A stretch of DNA of 64,000 nucleotides from assembly GCF_013426205.1 (NCBI RefSeq), contig NC_089427.1, positions 930,001 through 994,000 on the forward strand. Direction: 5' to 3'. The position numbers and the translations under genes are program-made. Every line of letters starts with the position of its first letter. Within the stretch, counting starts at the first letter, position 1. This document shows positions 57,788 to 64,000 of the stretch, one piece after another. Below the pieces are notes generated by a model. It made no database searches. It was not told the DNA's origin and saw only the letters and a program-made list of their open reading frames with translations. The stretch comes from Metarhizium brunneum. Its lineage: Eukaryota > Ascomycota > Sordariomycetes > Hypocreales > Clavicipitaceae.

Positions 57788-58219
57788 GGAATAGTACGAG
57801 CTAGACGAGAAGCGGCAGTAGAAGCAATTTGCTATAAATGAATCGAATATGTACAAAACACTTGCAAGTACAACACGTCCAGACCCCAGAGTATCCTATC
57901 CCATCACCAGATCGAGAATTTGCTTCCCACCACCCGAACAAAACGACTACTATGTACAACACTCCGTGGACTACCCACCCGATTCTCGAATCGGCATAAC
58001 AGTGATTGGCCACGAGTGACGCGATCTGTAACCATGCCACCTACTCCGCACGGATTTGAAATCATCCTGCGCTCCGCCTAGCCGCCATCAGCACGAACCG
58101 ATCCTCCGCCCTTTGGGGAATGCCCGAACCGCCTGTTTCCATCGGCCGTGATTATGAATCCCGGCGTGAATAACACCGCGGCGCCGGATTGCGTGCTAAC
58201 ATCATGGCCCCTGGATCCC
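57788..58219. other. Intergenic, permease to CmcJ-like gene
   Basis: These bases hold the 3' region of the permease and the distal promoter of the next gene. No other feature was recognised. Confidence 0.45.
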
Positions 58220-58368
58220 TATATAAACAAACCTCCCCCCCCTCCCCGAAACGAAAAACATCAGTCCACCATGTGAAATAACCCACGTCCCTAGTCCAAG
58301 TATAACACCATCTCATCCGAGACAAAAGACAAAACTCTCCATCCAGTAACAATACCTGCACCACCAGC
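58220..58368 (+). promoter_or_regulatory. TATA promoter and leader of the CmcJ-like gene
   Basis: TATATAAA at 58220-58227 is followed by a C-rich run and a CA-rich leader, with the ATG 141 bases after the box. Such a TATA box is unusual among the housekeeping genes of this window and suggests inducible expression. Confidence 0.6.
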
Positions 58369-59323
58369 ATGGCCGCGGCAGCTGTACAAACTCCCCTCGT
58401 CCTCAGCACCAACACCACGCCCCAAGTCCTCCAACGGGCACGGGAGCGCTCCGTCCCCAAGCACGACGTGACAACCACCCTCAAGTACCACAAGGACAAC
58501 GAGGACGGCTCACCGCCTCACCCAAGCTACGCCGGCCGCGCCGAGACGTTCGAGCGGCCCTTTGAGCCGCACCAGGTCACGGTCAGGGACATTGCCGGCG
58601 AGGAAGCCAACTACACGCTCGACCGCAACGGGTTCCAGGTCCACAGCCATATCGCCACCGAAAAGGCCTTTGCAGACGACGACCAGATCAAGAGCAGCTA
58701 CTACCCCGAGACGGAGCAGCTCCTCAAAGACGTGTACGCCCACCTAACACCCCCTATTCGCCCGCAGAGCTAACCCCGTCCACAGAACAGGAGCCAGCAA
58801 AGTCTTCATCTTCGACCACACCATCCGCCGGCAGCCGCCGGGCGCCACGGCCGACCGGGCCCTCCGCGGCCCCGTGCAGCGCGTCCACATCGACCAGTCG
58901 TACTCGGCGGCCCTGTCCCGGGTGCCGCACCACCTCCCCGGCGAGGCGGAGCGCCTGCTCCGGGGCCGCGTGCAAATCATCAACGTCTGGCGGCCCATCA
59001 GCACGATTGAGCGCGACCCGCTGGCCGTCGCTGAGGCCACCTCCGTCTCGGACGCGGACCTCGTCGTCACGGAGCTGATTTACCCCAACAGGCGGGGGGA
59101 GACGTACGCCGTCCGGCACAGCCCCGGACACAGGTGGTTCTACAGGTCGGGCCTCGAGCCCGGCCAGGTGCTGCTGATCAAGTGCTTCGACAGCAAGACG
59201 GACGGGAGGGCGAGGAGGGTCCCGCACACGGCGTTTGAGGATGCCGCCGCGCGGGAGGACGCGCCTGCCAGGGAGAGCATCGAGGTGCGGGCCTTGGTGT
59301 TTCACGAGCACGATACCGACTGA
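58369..59323 (+). CDS. CmcJ/AsaB-like non-heme iron oxidoreductase (GA4 desaturase family)
   Basis: Two exons, 58369-58733 and 58786-59323, with a 52-bp intron, give 300 residues. The family covers fungal enzymes of secondary metabolism such as AsaB-like hydroxylases/desaturases and bacterial CmcJ. It is a variant of the 2-oxoglutarate/Fe(II) double-stranded beta-helix fold. Signatures: VTGASKVFIFDHTIR; the H-x-D pair H156/D158 in RVHIDQSYS; RVQIINVWRP (188-192 NVWRP); and the distal His in PGHRWFYRSGLEPGQVLLIK (H237), followed by CFDSKTDG. The facial triad H156, D158, H237 is complete, so it is probably active. No biosynthetic cluster lies beside it, so the substrate is unknown. The large oxygenase gene points towards it from the minus strand. 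Confidence 0.87.
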
Positions 59324-59737
59324 TGGGTTGATTGAAGGGGGAGCCCTTTGAACAACGGTGCCAGCTTGTGGCGTGTTTTCGTGGACGGGGGAATTTCCTT
59401 GGTCGGGGAGACTGTGTTATTTGGACGATGGGCCGAGTGTAGTTTCTAAATTGTATAGTGACATCAGTATTGGTGCGAGTATAACATGCCAAGTTGCCTT
59501 TTTTGCTTCCTCTGATTGCACCGCCACGTATCTTTGAAGAGCCGAGGAAAGTCGAGTCCGAGAATGTCCCAAGTGATGCATGTATATGATCCCGCTAGAG
59601 CCGTCTGAACAACCCTGGTATATACTCGGACCGGCCTCTTTCCAAGACAGACAACGCCAATCAAATACAGTAGGTCACCACGCCGAAATGGCAACATCCT
59701 CCTCTCTAGTGTACGCCCGGCAGCGGAGCCGAAACAC
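59324..59737. other. Convergent 3' gap between the two oxygenase-type genes
   Basis: These 414 bases hold 3' untranslated sequence of two convergent genes. Nothing else was recognised. Confidence 0.5.
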
Positions 59738-62026
59738 CTAGTCGTCCGACTCGCCCAAACCGCCGTCCCCCTCGTCGTCCTCGTCAACAAGCCTCTCGAA
59801 AAACGGATTGTCCCCCTCCTCCACAGGCCTCTCCGTCACGCGCGGCACGGGCACCACCCTCGCCCCGTCGACACGCACCATCCAGTCGTTGCGGAAAAAG
59901 TCAACGACCAGCTCGAACCCCTGCTCAAACTCGTGCCACTGGATCGGCGGCACGAGCAGCCTCGGCACCGGAACCTCCCTGTCCAGCGTGATGAAGGCCT
60001 CGGGCATGGGCGCGCCGCTCCAGCAGGCCGCAAAGTTGAGCGGCGGGAGGGCCTCCTTGTTGACGTCCTGCAGGATGTGAACCGTGTTCCCCGCAACCTG
60101 GATATTCTCTTCGTTGAGAACAACCTCGTTGTCGAGCATCATGATGGGCGCGCAGAGGAGCTTGCCGCGCGTGTAGTTGCCGCACTTGGCGTACATGTCC
60201 ATGACGTGCCTGCTCTTCCAGGGGTTGAAGAGCGGGTGCGTGTGCGTGAAGCAGCATGGGTTTTCGACATCCCCCTCGGGCTCGGCGCGGTCGTGCCCGC
60301 CTTCGTCTTGGAGCCCGACAAAAGGCTCGTCTGGTGCTCGCTTGATTAGGCCGTCAAGGAGTGGCTTTTCAAGGCGGCGCAACGGGGTCGTCTTGCTGGG
60401 GCGCCGCGCGGAGAGGTATTTCCACACGTCGGCCGATGAGTCGAACCGCTCTTTGACGGTGGTAGAGTCGGCGAGGGATCGGAAGGGCTGCTTGCCGATT
60501 TTGCAGTTGAAGTAGTCCAGGACCGATATGGCCGCGTAGTCTTTGAGATTCATATTTTCGCATTTCGGAAACCAGTAGTTGTACCCATTTGTCATGAAGC
60601 CAAGTCCGTGGAACTGCTTCAGGAGATAGACGGGCTCGGAAACAGCCTTGTCCAGAGACCAGTGCAGAGAATTCGCCCGCTCAAAGCACTCGTGTGCGTA
60701 CGAAGCCAGTTGCTTATCCAAGAGACCCTGTCCCGTCATGTAGCACGCCGTGCTGAAAGGTTGCGAGATTCTGTCGTCTCGCTTCAAATTCTCGTCTTTG
60801 AAAATAAGCTCCGTCCGGAGAAAGACCTTGTCTCCCTGGATAAAGGGCCGGCCCTCGTGCTCGTACCTTTGGTCAAATATCACGCACGTCATTTCTTCGA
60901 CACGGTTTATATCCACGTCCTGAACGCGGAGAAGCGGCGTGTTCTGCCCGGAAGAGAGGTAGACAAGCAGCGTGTACTTGGAGACGTGGTTTCTCGCCCT
61001 GTCGTAATAAGGCGTGTCCAAGTGGTTCTCAAAGTTGCCGTCCTCCGGAGCAAACTTGTTACTCCGGAAGACGTAGTTGACAAACTCGAACGAATCGCCC
61101 AACTCCCCATATCCAACCACGTCCAGAAGCCCACTCGTCTTGACAGCCCGTGTGAGCGCCTCGCCCAGGATGGCAGAATGGAATACAAAGCGTTCGCCTC
61201 CGCGTGTACCCCTGTTCAAGGGGGCAACATACAGCGACAGGCCAGAAATTTCCTTCAACAACTTGCCTTGTCCTCCCTCCAACACGGCAGTAAACACCTC
61301 CTTATTCCGTCCCAGCCGCTCAACATTCGTCAGCCCCAAGTCCATCCCATCCACAGCGTCGGCCTGTCGCATCCCCATCCTCCCCTCAACCCACTTGTCC
61401 AGCGGGACAATGTTCTCAAAATTGTGATACGACAACTCGGCCGGGTTCACAAAGACAGCAAACAATCGCGGCGTCGTCATGACTTGCGCGAAATGGTTGA
61501 CACCCTTATTACGGACCTTCCTATCCAAGTCCTCGATATACTTCAACACGGTATAGCCCCTGGATGGATAAAACGACACACTCAACCCGCCCACAAACGC
61601 CGGGTCTTTGTCCCCGTCCAGCAGATCAACCATCCTCTCCAGGATCGTCTTGTCCGTCTCGCGTGCCGACCCGCTCCGACATGTTGCCAGGAAGAGGTTG
61701 CGCGCGCCCAGCGCCAGGATGAGTTTCTGCTCATCATTCAACGACGAGTACTTTGACGACGCGTGCGGCGCATTGGCAATGACCTCGTGGAAGAAGGCGA
61801 TTGATTGCCAGTGGGAATCCGAGTCTACAGAAGTGGCGTTTAGGGCTTCTATACGTGGTGCTTTTGAAGGCGGGTGGTCCTGTTCATTCTTGCGTTTTCG
61901 GGAGACGCCGCTGTGTGACGATGGCGAGTTGTCCTCGGATTGGCGGGCGTCTTCAGCATCAGGAGACTGGGTTCCGCTTGAGAAAAGGGTTCCTAGCCCC
62001 ATTTCGCCAAGTGGCCACAACCTCAT
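59738..62026 (-). CDS. Large 2-oxoglutarate/Fe(II) oxygenase-like protein (762 aa)
   Basis: Single exon. The first ATG is at 62026 (762 residues); a second at 62002 gives 754. The N-terminus is disordered with a basic nuclear-type signal (SRKRKNEQD, PPSKAPR). A helical and beta domain follows, then a 2OG/Fe(II) double-stranded beta-helix: H335-x-D337 (ENHLDTPYYDRARNHVSKYT), the strand LLVYLSSGQNTPLLRVQDVD and the distal H390 with R393 (RYEHEGRPFIQGDKVFLRTE). This matches prolyl-4-hydroxylase-like fungal proteins of unknown substrate. The C-terminal 300 residues contain Cys/His-rich blocks (NPCCFTHTHPLFNPW, YAKCGNYTRGKLLCAPIM) and an acidic tail (DEDDEGDGGLGESDD). The last part may bind protein or nucleic acid, but this is inference. 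Long antisense frames are shadows. Confidence 0.8.
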   Translation of the reverse strand: MRLWPLGEMGLGTLFSSGTQSPDAEDARQSEDNSPSSHSGVSRKRKNEQDHPPSKAPRIEALNATSVDSDSHWQSIAFFHEVIANAPHASSKYSSLNDEQKLILALGARNLFLATCRSGSARETDKTILERMVDLLDGDKDPAFVGGLSVSFYPSRGYTVLKYIEDLDRKVRNKGVNHFAQVMTTPRLFAVFVNPAELSYHNFENIVPLDKWVEGRMGMRQADAVDGMDLGLTNVERLGRNKEVFTAVLEGGQGKLLKEISGLSLYVAPLNRGTRGGERFVFHSAILGEALTRAVKTSGLLDVVGYGELGDSFEFVNYVFRSNKFAPEDGNFENHLDTPYYDRARNHVSKYTLLVYLSSGQNTPLLRVQDVDINRVEEMTCVIFDQRYEHEGRPFIQGDKVFLRTELIFKDENLKRDDRISQPFSTACYMTGQGLLDKQLASYAHECFERANSLHWSLDKAVSEPVYLLKQFHGLGFMTNGYNYWFPKCENMNLKDYAAISVLDYFNCKIGKQPFRSLADSTTVKERFDSSADVWKYLSARRPSKTTPLRRLEKPLLDGLIKRAPDEPFVGLQDEGGHDRAEPEGDVENPCCFTHTHPLFNPWKSRHVMDMYAKCGNYTRGKLLCAPIMMLDNEVVLNEENIQVAGNTVHILQDVNKEALPPLNFAACWSGAPMPEAFITLDREVPVPRLLVPPIQWHEFEQGFELVVDFFRNDWMVRVDGARVVPVPRVTERPVEEGDNPFFERLVDEDDEGDGGLGESDD

Positions 62027-62639
62027 GTGCGTCAATGGCAATTGCGGCAGTCAGAGCGAATCTCAGACAATTGGTGTCGAGTAAAGGTGCGAGTTTGAGC
62101 ATGAGGCCAGCTCGGCTGCGCGGCGTTTGTTTCCCCGGACGCCATGATTCGCCGATTCGAGAAGTGTCGTCAAGGCCTGCACGAACAGCTTTGAATGCAG
62201 GACAAAATATACAAACACTCAAAGTGCAGCCTCCCAAAAACATGAATCAAGCCGTAAATTGCAAGAAAATCCTTGTAAACACCCTCACAAGTTACGTCTT
62301 TGCAGCCTCACCACATTCCCCCGACTCCGCTCCCTCAATCCCCTCGACATCTGGCCATCTCACAGCAGCAGCCACCCCCGGACCCAGCCGCACCTTCCCT
62401 CCGCAAATCCAACCACCCCGGTCAACCAGCCCAGCACATCCAGGAACCAGCCCTATACGTACATCCTCTCACGGTTCGCATCATCCGAGCCACCCTCACT
62501 CACTCACTCACTGCCAAAAGAAAGAAGAGAAGAAAAAGAAAAGCCGCTCACGCCCTTCCAATGCACGGCTTGTAAACCCGCCCACCCGTGTCCGCGACAC
62601 AAAGTCTGCAAAAACAAAACAACCCCCCCGCCCGCAGCC
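62027..62639. promoter_or_regulatory. Divergent region between oxygenase and membrane protein genes
   Basis: A 613-bp region holding both promoters. It becomes C-rich and TCAC-rich towards 62500 (leader of the membrane protein gene), with an A/G-rich stretch at 62517-62545. Confidence 0.45.
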
Positions 62640-63335
62640 ATGCCCGAGTCCTCGTCCTCGTCCTTCATCGACACCATCGTCCACATCCTCCAGCCCATCC
62701 GGTCACTCAACTGGACGCGCTACCTCGGCCTCATCACCGCCGCGCTCTCGCTCCCCCTACGCCTGGCCTGGATCCCGCTCTCCCGCCTCCTCGCCCTCGT
62801 CACCACCCTCCTCGCCCCGGCGGGCTACGTGCTCGCCTACCTAGGCAGCTGGGCGGCCGCCGTCGCCCGTTTCCTCGTCAGCCTAGAGGTCCGTTTCCAC
62901 CCCCTCCTTCACCATCATCATATATGCGCGCAAAAAGACTAACTCGCCCCAGCCCCTGTACACATTCGTACGTGCCCAAGTTCCCCCCGCGTCGCGCCAA
63001 CGTCGCGCCAACTAACACCCAGGGCCGCATAGTTCAGCGTAGCAGCATTCATAGGCGTCGTCGCCGGCGTCCTCGTGGCCGTCGCGTCCGCCGTGGTGAC
63101 CACGTACTTCAACATGCAGGACGAGCCGGAGGATGCGTCGTCGCACAGGAGGCGCCCGCCCAGGAAGCAGGTATACCTGGAGCAGCAGTATCTCCGACCG
63201 GAGCCGCAGGGCCTCGAGCCAGACTGGCACTGGGCGGACACGGCGCAGGCGCAGGCGCAGTCGCCCGCGAGGCTAAGGCGCGTGTCGGGCCTGCAGACGG
63301 AGACGATTCTCGAGGAGGACGATTCCGAGGAGTGA
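62640..63335 (+). CDS. Small multi-pass membrane protein with 15-nt microexon
   Basis: Three exons, 62640-62888, 62953-62967 and 63033-63335, give 188 residues. The middle exon is only 15 nt, coding PLYTF. It is flanked by introns of 64 and 65 bp, the second with a CTAAC branch site, and all junctions are in phase 0. The protein starts MPESSSSSFIDTIVHILQPI and has two or three hydrophobic segments (GLITAALSLPLRLAWIPL, ALVTTLLAPAGYVLAYLG, FSVAAFIGVVAGVLVAVASA). It ends in a cytosolic Arg/Gln/Glu-rich tail of about 75 residues (ILEEDDSEE at the end). I do not recognise the family by name. Skipping the microexon would keep the frame and remove five residues before the last membrane segment. The location is probably an internal membrane such as the ER. 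Confidence 0.75.
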
Positions 63336-63802
63336 TTTGCCATTACGTAGGACCGGCGGGCAAATATCACTGTGTTTTTTTAACTTTTTATAACCTGGGA
63401 CCGAACGGCTGGGCATCGCGTCTAGAGCGCTTGTATTTTCTTTTCTACCAAGATACCCCGATTTAGTTCTTCAGCCTCTGCATTAACGCTAATCATAATG
63501 TACTTGACTATTTCTACCTCGTAGCACGGTCAAAGTATTCTTCATGATTTCGATGCATCAAAGCAGACAATCACTGACTGAATTTGGCCGCCCTCGTCTC
63601 GTTCGTCATGTGTTGCTCGCTATATACATCATGCCAACTCCATACGACTACACAATAATTCTATGCAGATATTCCTGTGTTTCTTGTAAACCATCCCCGT
63701 TCCTGTTCCAACGCCAGTCAATCTGCATAACTGTGCGGTACTTTCCCGTCTTGCGCATCGCCAGTGCAGGCCACGTCGGAATATCGTCAAAAGAAACACC
63801 CC
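63336..63802. other. Convergent 3' gap, nothing recognised
   Basis: Untranslated 3' sequence of the membrane protein gene and of the partial gene at the right edge. Confidence 0.45.
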
Positions 63803-64000
63803 CTACCGTCTGTACATGTCCCGGTCCATCCTCCTATCGTGGACCGGCGACCGACTTCGGCTCCTCGTCCTTCGATCCCATCGCTCATCCTTTCCGGTAT
63901 ATCGCCTTCGATCATCTCGCGGGCGCTCATCTCTCCGTCTGCCCGCCTCGTCGCCCCTATACGCAGGTATGTAGGTATCAATGTCTGCTCCTGCGCCTCC
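63803..64000 (-). CDS. C-terminal tail of an Arg/Ser-rich protein, 5' part outside window
   Basis: 65 residues to the stop at 63803-63805, open to the right edge. The tail reads GADIDTYIPAYRGDE, then GRRRDERPRDDRRRY, then TRSRSRSPVHDRRMDRDMYR. Arg-Ser dipeptides next to Arg/Asp repeats are typical of RNA-binding and splicing proteins, but no RNA-binding domain is in view. Exons further right cannot be seen, and the upstream boundary of this exon is unknown. Confidence 0.55.
   Translation of the reverse strand, partial: GGAGADIDTYIPAYRGDEAGRRRDERPRDDRRRYTGKDERWDRRTRSRSRSPVHDRRMDRDMYRR

Noticed and set aside
55999..62026. Secondary-metabolite gene cluster
   Set aside because: A permease and two oxygenase-type genes are present, but there is no polyketide, peptide or terpene synthase and no cluster regulator in the window.
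1..64000. CRISPR arrays, bacterial operons, ribosome binding sites, riboswitches
   Set aside because: The sequence is eukaryotic nuclear DNA with spliceosomal introns. No regularly spaced identical repeats exist, and prokaryotic signals do not apply.

Overview
This window is nuclear DNA of a filamentous ascomycete, most likely a Sordariomycete of the order Hypocreales. The evidence is the short introns (about 50 to 110 bp, GT-AG, often with a CTAAC-type branch site), the high G/C third positions of many exons, the low-copy housekeeping genes, and the intergenic TACGGAGTA and TACCTAGGTA-like words. No species can be fixed from the sequence alone. I support 21 coding loci with reasonable confidence. 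Two of these are cut by the window edges, and two more candidate loci are weak.

Layout. (1) 1-3613: a divergent pair typical of fungal self/non-self loci. One is a helical-repeat protein running off the left edge. The other is a SesB-type alpha/beta hydrolase carrying the effector domain often fused to fungal NOD-like receptors, but here without a NOD module. (2) 3614-11690: a gene-poor, partly AT-rich stretch with one promoter-like site near 5050 and, at its right end, a small 69-residue protein gene with a clear TATA box (11904-12113). (3) 12574-30114: a dense housekeeping block. It holds YJU2 and KIN17 (divergent), SPT4 and POP8 (divergent), the phosphatase PPT1, ESS2, COQ8, RRP36, an FCP1-like HAD protein, elongation factor 1-gamma and mitochondrial uS9m. 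Much of it concerns RNA synthesis, splicing, rRNA/tRNA processing and translation. (4) 30115-38826: a second gene desert of 8.7 kb that ends at a Gln/Ser-rich conserved fungal protein with a long pyrimidine-rich leader. (5) 39970-44211: low-complexity and tandem-repeat-rich DNA with one coding-like remnant. (6) 44212-63335: calcineurin B (CNB1), EPL1 of NuA4, KAE1 of KEOPS, the AMPK beta subunit, a MUP1-like amino-acid permease, a CmcJ/AsaB-like oxidoreductase, a large 2-oxoglutarate oxygenase and a small membrane protein with a 15-nt microexon. (7) The right edge holds the C-terminal tail of an Arg-rich protein on the minus strand.

How the genes relate. There is no operon logic here. Neighbours are arranged as divergent pairs with short shared promoters and as convergent pairs with short 3' gaps. 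Signalling components (CNB1, AMPK beta, PPT1) and chromatin/RNA machinery (EPL1, SPT4, YJU2, KIN17, ESS2, POP8, RRP36, KAE1) dominate. The parts with a lineage-specific character are the left-edge immune-type pair, the two deserts, the small TATA-driven gene, and the oxygenase pair near 58-62 kb. I found no CRISPR array, intact transposon, tRNA or rRNA gene, or large biosynthetic cluster.
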